Shown: positions 16,843-26,492, numbered from the stretch's first letter. The stretch: 64,000 nucleotides of DNA from CAXBBB01 sp963815505 (GCA_963815505.1 CAWFGU010000013.1:1-64000); one strand, 5' to 3'. Notes: generated from the letters alone by a model not told the origin. Program-made: numbers and translations.

Positions 16843-17472
16843 ATGGACTTGCTGACCGACCTTCCACCTGCCCCCGTCACCAACCGCGTCGCCGAGAGCG
16901 CCATCGAAGTGTTCGACCTCGCCGGATTGTGGCACGACGCTCCGATCGACGAGATCGACCTGGAGCCGTTTCTGTACAAGGGCTTGGTTTTGCGCGAGCG
17001 CGACTTCCGTGACCAGCTCAAGGCGTACGACTGGCAGCAGCACGCTGGCCACCACGTCGCCCTGTTTTGCTCGACGGACGCCATCGTCCCGACGTGGGCA
17101 TGGATGCTCATCGGCAGCAAACTCGAAGGCGTCGCCGCTAGCGTCACGCACGGACATAGAGCCGACCTCAGCCGTGAGTTCTACGCCCGCGCCCTCGACC
17201 GCGTCGATTGGTCCGCTTACGACGACGCCATCGTCGTGATCAAAGGCTGCGGGTCCGCCGTCGTGCCTGCGAGTGCCTACGTCGAAGCCACGCAGCGCCT
17301 GATGCGCGTCGCCCGCAAATTGATGTACGGAGAGCCGTGCTCGTCCGTCCCGCTATGGCGCAAGCCCAAAGCCCAGCCTGCCATGCGCACGACGGCCCAG
17401 GTAACTGCGCTCAAACCGATACTCTTCGCGGCCGACGGCGACGCCTGCGACCCGGCTACCGGGCTGTGCTGA
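16843..17472 (+). CDS. DUF2480 family protein
   Basis: A 209-residue cytoplasmic protein matching the Bacteroidota DUF2480 family. Recognisable blocks are NRVAESAIEVFDL at the N-terminus, FLYKGLVLRERDFR near 47, CSTDAIVPTWAWMLI near 80, a VVIKGCG motif near 135 and KLMYGEPCSSVPLW near 165. The conserved cysteines in CSTDA, IKGCG and GEPCS suggest a metal- or thiol-dependent role, but no function is established for the family. The ATG at 16843 is chosen because the conserved N-terminus starts there; an in-frame ATG at 16705 would run across the nhaC start. Confidence 0.85.
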   Translation: MDLLTDLPPAPVTNRVAESAIEVFDLAGLWHDAPIDEIDLEPFLYKGLVLRERDFRDQLKAYDWQQHAGHHVALFCSTDAIVPTWAWMLIGSKLEGVAASVTHGHRADLSREFYARALDRVDWSAYDDAIVVIKGCGSAVVPASAYVEATQRLMRVARKLMYGEPCSSVPLWRKPKAQPAMRTTAQVTALKPILFAADGDACDPATGLC

Positions 17473-17618
17473 GCAGGATGCGGCGGAGCGGTGGGAAGGG
17501 CGATGGGAGTCGACGCGACTTTGGAGACCGCCACGTCGCTGCGGTTCTCGCAACGACGAGAGGGGAAGAAGGGTAATCAAGGCAAAGAAGACCAGCGCAG
17601 CCACAGAGGAGACCCATC

Positions 17619-19253
17619 ATGCACGCCACCTACTACGCCTACCACGCCCTCGTCAGCGAGTGGCAAGACCTGCTCGGCACGCGCCTGATCGACGCGTTCA
17701 CTCAGCAGCGCGGCGAACTCACCCTTGCCTTTGAGGCAGCCGACACCGTTCATCGCGTCCAGATCGGCACCAAGCCCGTCTACCTGTTCCGCAGCGAAGG
17801 CTACACCCGCGCCAAACGCAACACCACGACCCTGTTCGAGACTATCCAGGGACTGATCGTGAAGGCTGTCCGCGTGGCGGATCGCGACCGCTTTGTATTC
17901 CTCGACCTGCGCAACGACAGCGGCACACCCATCGGAACGCTGTGGCTGATCCTGTTCGGATCGCGCGCCAATGTGCTGTGGACCAGAGACGGAGAGACCG
18001 TCGCCGAGGCGTTTCAGCACAGCGCCGATCTGGAGGGCGAATCGCTGCCGACCACTCGGCCCGCTCCTCTCCCCGCCAACGCCCATGAACTCTCCAGTCG
18101 CTGGAAAGGTGACGACCCCGCCCGCGCCCTACGCCGCGCGTGGCCGCTGTTCGACGACCTGCTCGTCCGAGAAGCGCTGCACCGTGCGGACTTCGACGGT
18201 GGCGCGCCCGACTGGCCCGCCCTCTTCGCCGCCTGCACCGACCTCCACGCCCATGCGCTCGTCGCCCAATCGCCCGGCATTCTGTGGCGAGGCGAGATTG
18301 CTCAAGCGTTGACGCTCGTGGCTCTCGAGCAGCCGATTTCCGGCCTGCGCTTGGAGCCGTTGCCGACCGTCGACCGAGCGAGTCAGGTATTTACGCGTCG
18401 GACGCTCGGGCAGGAGCGGTTTGCCGCGCGCTACGACAAGCTGCACGGCAGGCTGAAACGCGCGTCCCACCAGGCCACGCGCCGCGTGGATCAGGTGCTC
18501 GAGGCGCTGAGCCAACCCTCGCGCGCGGATGAACACGAAAGCGCGGGGCACCTGCTCATGGCGCAGCTGCACCGCGTCGACGCGCGAACCGATTCGGTCG
18601 AGCTGGACGATTTGTTCAGCGCAGACGGTGGAACGCGCTTGATTGGGCTCGACCCCGCCCTATCGCCCGCTGCCAACGCCGAGCGCTACTACGCCCGTGC
18701 CCGAGCGTCGCGCCTGTCGCGTGCCTCATCCGAAGAACGGTTCGAGCGCTCCCACGACGAGGCTGAGCGGCTGTCCGCTACGCTCGCCGAGCTGGAGACG
18801 GTGCGTACGCTCGACGCGTTAGACGCCTTCGAGGCGGCGCATGGCGAGTGGGTCCGCCAGTCGACGCCCGATGCGCAGGCCGAGTCGCTGCCCTACCGCG
18901 TGTTCGAGATCGGCAGCGGCTACCAGGCTTGGGTCGGCAAAGGCGCGCATCAGAACGACAAGTTGACCCTTCACCACGCGCGCCCGTTCGACCTGTGGAT
19001 GCACGCACGCGGAACGCCTGGATCGCACGTCATCGTCCGCCTCAGAGGCCGCGACGACACGCCGCCGCCCATCGTGATGGAGCGCGCTGCTGCTCTCGCC
19101 GCGTGGTACAGTAAGCAGAGAGGGAGCAGCCTCGTGCCCGTCATCCACTCGCCCCGCAAGCACGTCCGCAAGCCGAAGGGCGCACCACCGGGATCGGTTC
19201 GGGTGCTGCGCGAGGAGACGCTGCTCGTCGCGCCGGGCGTGTGGAAGCCGTAG
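17619..19253 (+). CDS. NFACT-family protein (RqcH/Rqc2-like, ribosome quality control)
   Basis: A 544-residue cytoplasmic protein. An NFACT-N-like domain comes first (about 1-230), then helical and coiled-coil regions (about 270-420, Arg/Glu-rich). The C-terminal NFACT-R (DUF814) domain (about 420-544) carries the hallmarks VGKGAHQNDKLT, DLWMHARGTPGSHVIVR and VIHSPRKHVRKPKGAPPGSV. RqcH proteins bind stalled 50S-peptidyl-tRNA complexes and add alanine tails. That role here is inferred by family, and the N-domain is divergent. A good Shine-Dalgarno (GAGGAG, 7 bases before the ATG) supports the start. The MBL-fold gene follows after 76 bp. Confidence 0.85.
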   Translation: MHATYYAYHALVSEWQDLLGTRLIDAFTQQRGELTLAFEAADTVHRVQIGTKPVYLFRSEGYTRAKRNTTTLFETIQGLIVKAVRVADRDRFVFLDLRNDSGTPIGTLWLILFGSRANVLWTRDGETVAEAFQHSADLEGESLPTTRPAPLPANAHELSSRWKGDDPARALRRAWPLFDDLLVREALHRADFDGGAPDWPALFAACTDLHAHALVAQSPGILWRGEIAQALTLVALEQPISGLRLEPLPTVDRASQVFTRRTLGQERFAARYDKLHGRLKRASHQATRRVDQVLEALSQPSRADEHESAGHLLMAQLHRVDARTDSVELDDLFSADGGTRLIGLDPALSPAANAERYYARARASRLSRASSEERFERSHDEAERLSATLAELETVRTLDALDAFEAAHGEWVRQSTPDAQAESLPYRVFEIGSGYQAWVGKGAHQNDKLTLHHARPFDLWMHARGTPGSHVIVRLRGRDDTPPPIVMERAAALAAWYSKQRGSSLVPVIHSPRKHVRKPKGAPPGSVRVLREETLLVAPGVWKP

Positions 19254-19329
19254 CGGAGGGTGCGCGCAACGTCGGCACAGTTGGGGAAAGCCGATTGGTT
19301 GTATTCTGCTCTATCCAAACGCCTCGCCC

Positions 19330-20724
19330 ATGCCCCGCCTGACCTTCTGGGGAGCCGCACAGACTGTGACCGGCTCCAAACACCTGCTCGACCTCGCCAA
19401 CGGAAGCCGCTTACTTCTCGACTGCGGCCTGTTTCAAGGGCGTGGAGGCGAGAGCCGGAACGAACAGTTCGGCTTCAAAGCCGACACCATCGACGCCGTC
19501 GTCCTCTCGCACGCGCACATCGACCACATCGGCCTGCTGCCCAAGTTGTGGAAGGAGGGCTTCCGGGGGCGTGTCTATTGCACGCACGCCACACGCGATT
19601 TGGCTGCTCTGCTGCTGCTCGACAGCGCGCACATCCAGGAGAAGGACGTCTACTACTACAACAAGCGGCGCGTCAGCCGAGGGCAGGAGCCAGTCGACCC
19701 GCTCTACGAAACCGAGCACGCCGAGGAAGTCCTCAAGCTGTTCGTCAGCCTCAACTATCGCCAGCCGTTCGAGCCCGTCCCGGGCGTGACCGTTCACTTC
19801 CGTGACGCCGGACACATCCTCGGATCGGCCAGCGTCAACTTGTCGATTAGGGAAGAAGGCCGCACCGTCACGCTCGGCTTCACGGGCGACGTGGGCAATC
19901 CGGGCCGACCGATCCTGCGCGATCCCGAGCCGATGGCCGACTGCGACTACGTCATCAGCGAGAGCACGTACGGCGGCAAAACGCATGCTCCGAGCAGCGA
20001 GAGCAAGGAAGCCCTGCGCGAAATCATCGCCCGTACGGCCCAACGCGGCGGTAAAGTCATCATCCCGTCGTTCGCCGTCGGACGGACGCAAGAGATCGTC
20101 TACGCGCTCGACCAACTCGCCAACGAAGGGAATTTGCCCGACATCCCGATGTACGTCGACAGCCCACTCGCCGTCAACGCGACGAGCGTGTTTCTGTCGC
20201 ACCCCGAGTGCTTCGACGCCGAACTCAACGAGTACATGCGGACCGATCCCAACCCGTTTGGCTGGGACCGCTTGCAGTACATCCGCAAGGCCGAAGGGTC
20301 GAAAGAACTCAACGAGCGGACCGACCCGATGGTCATCATCTCGGCCAGCGGCATGGCGACGGCGGGACGCATCGTCCACCACCTGCGCAACAACGTCGAG
20401 AACCCCAAGACGACCGTGATGATGGTCGGCTATTGCGCCGAAGGCACGACCGGCCGCGACCTGATCGAAGGCGACAAGACGATCAAGCTCTTCGGCGACG
20501 AGTTCGAAGTCAACGCCGAGGTCGAAGTGATGAACAGCTTCTCGGCCCACGCCGACGAGCCCGGCATGGTCGATTTTCTTTCGCATCTCGACCAAAAGAA
20601 GCTACGCCAGACCTTTCTCGTCCACGGCGACAAGGAGCGGGCCGAAAAGCTCAAGTCGGCGCTCAAACGGAAAGACTGGGGCGAGGTCATCATCCCAGCG
20701 CATGGCCAGTCGTTCGACCTGTAG
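19330..20724 (+). CDS. MBL-fold, beta-CASP RNA-metabolising hydrolase
   Basis: A 464-residue cytoplasmic enzyme. The metallo-beta-lactamase core shows SHAHIDHIG (His61, His63, Asp65, His66), which with downstream residues (for example GHILGSA and the GFTGDVGN Asp) should bind two zinc ions. The beta-CASP insert carries STYGG, PSFAVGRTQEIVYAL and SASGMATAGRIVHHL, and the C-terminal RMMBL-like segment contains NSFSAHADEPGM. This is the architecture of CPSF73-like ribonucleases of bacteria and archaea. Endo- or exoribonuclease activity is expected, but the natural RNA substrate is unknown. Confidence 0.93.
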   Translation: MPRLTFWGAAQTVTGSKHLLDLANGSRLLLDCGLFQGRGGESRNEQFGFKADTIDAVVLSHAHIDHIGLLPKLWKEGFRGRVYCTHATRDLAALLLLDSAHIQEKDVYYYNKRRVSRGQEPVDPLYETEHAEEVLKLFVSLNYRQPFEPVPGVTVHFRDAGHILGSASVNLSIREEGRTVTLGFTGDVGNPGRPILRDPEPMADCDYVISESTYGGKTHAPSSESKEALREIIARTAQRGGKVIIPSFAVGRTQEIVYALDQLANEGNLPDIPMYVDSPLAVNATSVFLSHPECFDAELNEYMRTDPNPFGWDRLQYIRKAEGSKELNERTDPMVIISASGMATAGRIVHHLRNNVENPKTTVMMVGYCAEGTTGRDLIEGDKTIKLFGDEFEVNAEVEVMNSFSAHADEPGMVDFLSHLDQKKLRQTFLVHGDKERAEKLKSALKRKDWGEVIIPAHGQSFDL

Positions 20725-20749
20725 CGCCGCGCGATTTACACGCTCTTCG

Positions 20750-20781
20750 TTGCCTGGCTACGTCGGCCCGCGCTATATTTG
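20750..20781 (+). promoter_or_regulatory. Promoter of tRNA-Ser (TTG-N21-TATATTTG)
   Basis: TATATTTG at 20774-20781 is an exact match to the Bacteroidota -7 consensus TAnnTTTG. A TTG at 20750-20752 lies 21 bases upstream, within the usual spacing. Transcription should start around 20786-20790, shortly before the mature tRNA end at 20809. It is the clearest promoter in the window. Confidence 0.7.
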
Positions 20782-20808
20782 CCGTCCGATTGGCCTCGTG
20801 CCTTGCTT

Positions 20809-20896
20809 GGAGGAGTGGGTGAGTGGCTGAAACCAGCACTTTGCTAAAGTGCCGTGCGCCTAAAGCGTACCGGGGGTTCGAATCCCCCCTCCTCCG
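20809..20896 (+). tRNA. tRNA-Ser (anticodon GCT)
   Basis: An 88-nt class II tRNA. The acceptor stem GGAGGAG pairs with CTCCTCC (20889-20895), followed by the discriminator G. The anticodon arm is GCACT-TTGCTAA-AGTGC with anticodon GCT, reading AGC/AGU serine codons. A long variable arm typical of tRNA-Ser follows. The T arm is GGGGG-TTCGAAT-CCCCC. CCA is not encoded (GCACG follows), so it must be added enzymatically. Confidence 0.97.
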
Positions 20897-20901
20897 CACG
20901 A

Positions 20902-20937
20902 AAACGCCGCCTCAGACAACAGTCCGAGGCGGCGTTT
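20902..20937. terminator. Bidirectional intrinsic terminator
   Basis: A perfect 12-bp stem (AAACGCCGCCTC with GAGGCGGCGTTT) encloses a 12-nt loop. It is A-rich on the left and T-rich on the right, so it can end both the tRNA-Ser transcript and the convergent lipoprotein transcript that stops at 20956. Confidence 0.85.
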
Positions 20938-20955
20938 CAACGTCATGGATATCCG

Positions 20956-21573
20956 TCAGTTGATCGTGACGGGGAACGTGAAGTCGACGTCGTTCTCGAC
21001 GACGCCCGCACGCTCGGCCGCCGTGGCGGTGTCGTTTTGCTTGTCGGCGGGCAGATTGGCGTCCTCCTCGTAGTGGCGCAACTTGACGCGGAACGTGCCC
21101 GAGTCGCCCGAACCTCCGGTGACGGCGAGCCGGAACGTGAGGCCCAACGGATCGCCGTTGGTGTCGAGGCTGAGATTGGAGACGACGATGTTGTCGCTCA
21201 CCCCCCCTTCAGGTGTGTAAAAAAAGCGATGCACCAGAGATTCCTCCTCGATCTCGGCCGTGATGCTTTCGGGCGGCGTCTCCAGCGTGTTCTGGAGGTC
21301 GACACTGACGTCGTAGGTCGTGCCGCTCACGAGATTGAGCGTGGCAGCGTTTTGCAGCACACCCGCTTCGTCGAAGTTGGCGTCAGCCGTAATGGCGGCT
21401 CCACCGCTCTGAGGCGTCAGCGTCATGCGGACGAGCGTGATGACTTCTTCTTCGCCCGCGCCCTCGTCCTCGTCGGGATCGTTGCTGTCGCAGGCGGTGA
21501 GCAGGAGGAGTCCGGCCAGCAGGGGCAGGAAGGCAAGGCGGCGCAGCGCGCGGAGGGAATCGGTGGTACGCAT
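20956..21573 (-). CDS. Lipoprotein, 'type 1 periplasmic-binding fold' Bacteroidota family, in a TonB-receptor operon
   Basis: A 205-residue lipoprotein. The signal peptide ends in the lipobox LTAC (Cys near 28), followed by an acidic DSNDPDEDEGAGEEE linker that favours surface display. The body is beta-rich with VITLVRMTLTP, LVSGTTYDVSVDLQN, the acidic ITAEIEEESLVHRFFYTP block and a C-terminal LRHYEEDANLPADK...VDFTFPVTIN. I recall this pattern from Bacteroidota lipoproteins annotated as type 1 periplasmic-binding fold proteins. It lies 88 bp downstream of a TonB-dependent receptor in the same direction, so it probably assists substrate capture. The substrate is unproven. Confidence 0.7.
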   Translation of the reverse strand: MRTTDSLRALRRLAFLPLLAGLLLLTACDSNDPDEDEGAGEEEVITLVRMTLTPQSGGAAITADANFDEAGVLQNAATLNLVSGTTYDVSVDLQNTLETPPESITAEIEEESLVHRFFYTPEGGVSDNIVVSNLSLDTNGDPLGLTFRLAVTGGSGDSGTFRVKLRHYEEDANLPADKQNDTATAAERAGVVENDVDFTFPVTIN

Positions 21574-21661
21574 GGGTATGGGGTTGCGTGGTTGGGGTTG
21601 ACGAGTGAGTCGAACGACTCGCAGGAACGATCCGAGAATCGGCCCTGCGGGTCGTTCGGAG

Positions 21662-24044
21662 TCAGTCGTGGTGGTCGCCGCGGCCGAGCGGCACGTCGAC
21701 GCGCAGGGCGACGTTGCGGCCGGTATCGTGAGCGAACAGGCGGTAGCGGCTCAACGCGTCGCGGTAAGACGTATCGAGCAGGTTGTCGACGCCGAGGCTG
21801 ACGCGGATTGGGCGGCGGCTGCCCAGAACTAGGTCGGTTTGCACTCGGGCACCCAGGAGCGTGTAGGCGGGCGGTGGTTCGGCGTAGCCCAGCGCCACGG
21901 TCGCACCGGTTTCGTCAAGGGTCGTCGGGAATCGGTCTTGCCGCCGGACGTGCGTTACCTCGACCGTCGCCGAAGGACCTCGCAGCATCGCTGCGTCGGG
22001 CAGCGCGTAGCCGAGCGACAGGCGCACGCGATCGGACGGCATCTCGAACAGCGGCTGATCCAGCCCTCGGTCGGTCCCCCGCACGAGAGCAAACGCACCG
22101 CCCACCGTAAACCGCGACACGTCGACTTCCAGCCCGCCATCGGCACCGACGAGAATGGCTTCGGTCTGCTCATGAGCGAAAGCGGGAAAGACACCGCGCA
22201 CAGTCGTGACGACGCGCCCCTGAGGCAGCAGCAGCAGATAATTGTCGATTCTGTTGGCATAGACGCTCGCCTCGCCGCGCACGCTGACCGATTGGTGGCG
22301 GAGCGTCGCGTCGAGGCCGTAACTGCGTTCGGGGTTCAGATCCGCATTTCCAAACTCGAATTGCCCTGTCCCATGATGGACGCCGTAGCTGAACAACTCG
22401 TTTGGGCCAGGCGGACGCCACGCAAGCGATGCGTTTCCGGCGATCGACCAGGACGGAGCGAACCGCCACAGCGCTCCAGCCGCTGCGCTCAGGCCGCTCC
22501 ACGTTCGGTCGGTCCGCACGAAGTCGCCGCGTCCGCCAGCCTCACGCGGATGGGCAATCAAATCGTGGACTTCCCATCTCAGGCCCGCCTCGAGCGTGAC
22601 CGCACTGCGCGTCCACAGACCACGCCCAAAATGCGCCGCCGGACACCATCCGGCTGTTGGGAACGAGGTAACCGACGTCGTTGGTGTTGCCCTGCGTCTC
22701 GCCCGAAAGCCCGACGGTCCACAGCGCGTCACCGCCTGCCAGTCCGACCGGACGGTGACGGTAGACGGCGTCCAGCGTGTGCGTGCGCAGCGTCAGATCG
22801 ATCTGAGGACGAGCGAGCGGATCACGTCCGGCGATACGATCGGCGTCGAACTCGCGGCGTCGGTTCTGCTGATAGCCGTATTGGACCTGCGCGCTCGCGC
22901 CCTGCGGCAACGCACGACGGAGGCGAAAAGCAGCCAGGTCGTGCGCGACGACCTGCTTGGGCGCGTCGATGGTGTAGCCGAAGGAGTAGTCGACATTGGG
23001 GCGCCCCTTCGCGAGCACGTCTTCGAGCGCGGCGAACGTGTTGAAGTGTGAGCCCCTGTAGATGCCGAGATCGGTTCGGTAGGCGCTAGCGTGCGCCTCG
23101 GCCTCCCATCCGCCTCTGACGTAGGCTGCCGCCACTTCGCCCGCACGCTCGAAAAACGCCGTGTTGCCTAGCACGTAGTCGGGCGTCCGCGCGTCTCCCG
23201 CGCGTCGCAGGCTCACTTGTGCCCGGACGCCCAGGCCAGGAACTGCCTCCGATGCACCCTCGACTGCGGCCGTGCCCGCCACCTGCTCGCTGTTCGAGAA
23301 CGCATTGAGCGCGACGCGTCCACCCCAACCCGGAGTCGTCGGAAGCGCTGCGTCTTCGAGCCGCACGACGCCGCCGATGGCACCCGCCCCATACTCGACG
23401 CCCGCCGCGCCCCGGACGATCTCGACACGCGCCGGAGCGAATGGGTCCACTTCGGGCGCGTGCTCGGCGCCCCACTGCTGCCCCTGCATCACGATTCCAC
23501 TACGCACGATCACGACGCGATCCGAGTGGAGACCGCGGATGACCGGTTTGCTGATACTCGGCCCAGTCGCCAAGCTCGCTACACCAGGCACCCGGTCTAG
23601 CGTAGCTCCAAGCGTCTGCCCCCGCACGTCGGCCAGTTCAGCAGCGTCCAGCCGCGCGACGGACTGCGCACTCCGCTCGAGCGCTTCCGTCATCGCATCT
23701 TCGGTCACGACGACCTCACCCGCCTCGTCCACTTCGGCCACCATCTCGAACCGGGCCGTCGCATCGCCTAGCCGCAGATCGACCAAGCGCCGAACTGCCA
23801 CAAAGCCGACGAAGCGCACTTCGACCGTCAGCGTGTCCGAAGGGAGACGAGACAAGCGAAATCGCCCGTCCGATTCCACCGCCGCGCCGACTCCGAGGCG
23901 CGGAGCAGTGACGGTAGCACCCGGCAGCGGTGCCTCATCGGACGCAATGACGACGCCCGAGAGCGTGCGAACAGGAGTTTGTGCAGACGCTCCGAGAGGA
24001 ACGCAGGCCGCGCACAAGACGGCCAGGAAAGAGAGTAAGCGCAT
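21662..24044 (-). CDS. TonB-dependent receptor with carboxypeptidase-regulatory-like N-domain, frameshifted at about 22628
   Basis: An outer-membrane receptor of about 793 residues once the frame is repaired. Signal peptide MRLLSFLAVLCAACVPLGASAQ is followed by a CarboxypepD_reg-like domain (about 25-110), the plug (TLDRVPGVASLATGPSISKP, GQQWGAEHAPEVDPF, VEYGAGAIGGVV) and a 22-strand-type barrel. The first frame runs from 24044 past AFWAW to a stop at 22542. The correct continuation (GRGLWTRSAVTLEAGLRWE onward) lies one base over. Dropping one base of the A4 run at 22628-22631 (T4 on the coding strand) joins them exactly. With the His-rich protein upstream and lipoprotein downstream it looks like a metal or metal-complex importer; the plug resembles ZnuD-like receptors. 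Confidence 0.85.
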
Positions 24045-24174
24045 CGAACGATCTGGACCCGAACGCCTCGGTCGGAGGCATCGGCGGCGAGACTACACGC
24101 GCCTAGCAGTCTAACCTAAATCAGACCCGGCGCGCACTTCGTCGGCACACACCTGAAATCGGCTCGGCGCGGAC

Positions 24175-24510
24175 TCAGGCGTATCCGTCTGCGCGCGCGG
24201 GCGGACCGCGGTCATTCGGCTGCTCGGAGGCTGCACTGGCCAGCCTGGCCACGACATCGACGCGCGCATCAGAGGACTCTATCGTTCCGGCGAACGACAC
24301 GTCGCTGGAAATGAGCGCGGCTAGCGAGACGGCGCACAGACACGGTCCATGGTCGCTCGCCTGTTCGTGCGCGGCGGTACCTGCGTGATCGAGTCCGTCC
24401 GTGTGGGTGCGATGCGAGTGATCGATCTCGTGCGCAATCGGCGCAGCCACTCCACCAATCCCAAACAGGATCAGAAGCAAAAGGGCAAACGCTGGTCGCT
24501 GAGTCGACAT
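24175..24510 (-). CDS. Small His-rich exported protein of the TonB-receptor locus
   Basis: A 111-residue protein. The ATG at 24510 gives a hydrophobic N-terminal helix (AFALLLLILFGIGGVAAPIA) that is a signal peptide or membrane anchor. A histidine cluster follows directly (HEIDHSHRTHTDGLDHAG, then HEQASDHGPCLC), suited to binding zinc, copper or nickel. The C-terminal part is low-complexity. It lies 130 bp upstream of the receptor in the same direction, so a metal-buffering or sensing role is inferred. No named family is recognised. An in-frame start at 24570 would run into the preceding gene and is less likely. Confidence 0.65.
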   Translation of the reverse strand: MSTQRPAFALLLLILFGIGGVAAPIAHEIDHSHRTHTDGLDHAGTAAHEQASDHGPCLCAVSLAALISSDVSFAGTIESSDARVDVVARLASAASEQPNDRGPPARADGYA

Positions 24511-24550
24511 AGGGGATGACACGGTGAGGAGAACTCCGGGTTTCTTGGAC

Positions 24551-25795
24551 CTACTCGTCTGCCACCACATGTCCGCAAAACTGACTGTCGGCGCCCAAGA
24601 TCACCCCTCCGCGCCTAAAGCCGACGGCGACCGGCTCGCCGTGAACGACGAACAGTCCCGTCTGGTACAGGCTCATCTGCTCGTCGTGCGGCAAATCGGC
24701 GAAAGCCTGGTAGACCCGTGGGTAAACGGCGTTTTCGCCCTCTGGACTGCGCTCCATCTGCTCGCCGTTGGGAGCGTAAACGACGACGCTTTTTCCCTCG
24801 CGTCCGAAGAACGGCTTTTCGACGTGCTGCTGGCCCGAAAGCGGCGTGCGCGATGCCTGGAGAAGGTATTCGTGCGGACCCTCGCGCTCCCATACCTCGG
24901 CGAGTAGTGCCTTGCTCTGCATCAGCAGCGTGTAAGGTGGATTGGCGATGGTGACGAGTCGATCGAAAAGCAGGCGTTCGATCCGGCGAAGCAGTTCGGG
25001 TTCGTCTTCCACGAGAAACTCCCATGGGATCAGTTTGACGACAAAATCGCATCGCTGCCACTCATCGCCCGACAGCACGAATACGCCTTCGTCGGCCCAC
25101 GTTACGTCGTGCAGCGGGGCCAAATGCGTATCGAATCCGGCTTCCTGGGCGGCAGCGTCCATCACGGCTAGGTTGGCGGTGTCCTCACGCAGTCCGTCGA
25201 GGTAGGTAAACAAGACGACGGGTGATCCGTCCTGAGCAGCCCGGTCCTGCCACAGATCCGCATTGTTGGCCTTCCAGACGCCGAATGCTTGTACTAGGCG
25301 TTCGTAAAGCAGATTGAACTGCTTGGACTCATCTCGCCCGTTGGCTTTGAGCAATGCCCACTGCAGGATGCTCGTCTCAGGCAGCGTGACCGGCGTGTCG
25401 GCGTTGAACTCGATCAGGCGCGGCACCTCGCCGTCGATGCCGCCCGCCAGATCGAAGCGGCCGTAGAGCGGCATGTGGCGCTCGTCCTCCCACGTCAGCC
25501 GGATCATCTCGTGCATCGCTTCGGGAATGCCGCACTCGGCCATGCGTCCCTGCTCGATGACCGCGTCCGCCGCGTCGACGATCATGTGGTACAGCGTCTC
25601 GCCCGCCAGATACAGCCGGTCGACTTCGTCCTCGGTCACCTGGACCACGTCGGATTGAAAATAGTCGGATGCGCCCTCTTTGGTCAGCCACTCCCAACCG
25701 GGAACGGGCACGTCGGTTTGGGTGATGGGCGACAGGCGCTCGGTCGTCACCACCGGCTCAGCCTCCGCGCGACGCTCGGCCGGACGAGTTACCAT
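24551..25795 (-). CDS. Glutathionylspermidine synthase-like ATP-grasp protein (YgiC/YjfC family)
   Basis: A 414-residue cytoplasmic enzyme from the ATG at 25795. It has the family pattern of a pre-ATP-grasp and ATP-grasp fold: RLIEFNADTPVTLPETSILQW, KLIPWEFLVEDEP, ANPPYTLLMQSKALLAEVWE, EKPFFGREGKSVVVY and the closing VAVGFRRGGVILGADSQFCGHV. True glutathionylspermidine synthases ligate glutathione to spermidine, but the short stand-alone YgiC type has no confirmed substrate. The frame is open up to 25975 but that part is Arg-rich shadow. The start overlaps the end of the preceding lipoprotein gene by 38 bp, matching the ygiB-ygiC pairing of other bacteria. Confidence 0.87.
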   Translation of the reverse strand: MVTRPAERRAEAEPVVTTERLSPITQTDVPVPGWEWLTKEGASDYFQSDVVQVTEDEVDRLYLAGETLYHMIVDAADAVIEQGRMAECGIPEAMHEMIRLTWEDERHMPLYGRFDLAGGIDGEVPRLIEFNADTPVTLPETSILQWALLKANGRDESKQFNLLYERLVQAFGVWKANNADLWQDRAAQDGSPVVLFTYLDGLREDTANLAVMDAAAQEAGFDTHLAPLHDVTWADEGVFVLSGDEWQRCDFVVKLIPWEFLVEDEPELLRRIERLLFDRLVTIANPPYTLLMQSKALLAEVWEREGPHEYLLQASRTPLSGQQHVEKPFFGREGKSVVVYAPNGEQMERSPEGENAVYPRVYQAFADLPHDEQMSLYQTGLFVVHGEPVAVGFRRGGVILGADSQFCGHVVADE

Positions 25796-26418
25796 ACCCG
25801 CTGCGTCCGCTCTGGCCGGGCCGAGTGCTACGCGTGGCCGGAGCCGTCGCGCGAGCCCGCATCTGTGTGGCCTGCGACGCCGACGCCGGTGCCAGTCCAC
25901 GCGACTGCAGGCTGGAAAGCCTGGAGGTCGTCTGCGGGCGGTTGGCGAGCGTCTGATTGTTCGAGAATGCGGCACGCGGCGCGGCGGCAGAGAAGTTCGA
26001 GTAGGCCATCGGACGCCAGACGTTCATCAGGAGCGAGAGCATCAGCACGTCGCCCAGCCCAAAGCCGCTCTGCCGGACCTGTTGCGGCGGCTCGGCGGGC
26101 AGCTTGGAGGCGAACTCAGCCGGATCGGTCAGCGTCTCGGTCCGCCCGTCGAGGTAGAAGATGACCGTCTTGCTCGGCCCCTCGGTGATCTGCTCGTCGT
26201 CGATCACAAAACCCTCGTCCGTCTCGCGGATGACGACCGTCACGCCCTGCATCTGCGCGGCCTGCTCGGTCGCGCCCGCATTCCAGTCGTCGTGAGGAGG
26301 CGCATCGGTGCCGCACCCGGCGAGCAGTGCGGCTCCACTCGATCCGAGCAAGCGCCGCGCCGAGCGACAGGTAGCGAGCGGATCGGCCTTCGCCGACGGT
26401 TTTGAGCGAAACAGACAT
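25758..26418 (-). CDS. Putative YgiB-like lipoprotein, probable frameshift in the signal peptide
   Basis: The main frame gives about 197 residues from a TTG at 26351: a lipobox (LLAGC) very close to the start, a folded middle part (VTVVIRETDEGFVIDDEQI, KTVIFYLDGRTETLTDPAEF), then a long Ser/Gly/Arg-rich tail. As annotated the signal peptide lacks a charged n-region. The frame from the ATG at 26418 supplies one (MSVSLKTVGEGRSARYLSL), and joins correctly if one base near 26364 is dropped, giving SARRLLGSSGAALLAGC. It lies immediately upstream of the YgiC-like ligase, as ygiB lies before ygiC. Homology to YgiB is weak and inferred from layout. Confidence 0.6.
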
Positions 26419-26492
26419 AGCGGTTGGATGTGCTACCGGACGTACGACGAGGACAAGATCGCGTTTCGGATCGCGGACTGGGCCGAAAGCAA

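Noticed and set aside
20854..21801. 315-residue plus-strand frame starting inside tRNA-Ser
   Set aside because: Runs through the tRNA, the terminator and the antisense of the lipoprotein; not a gene.
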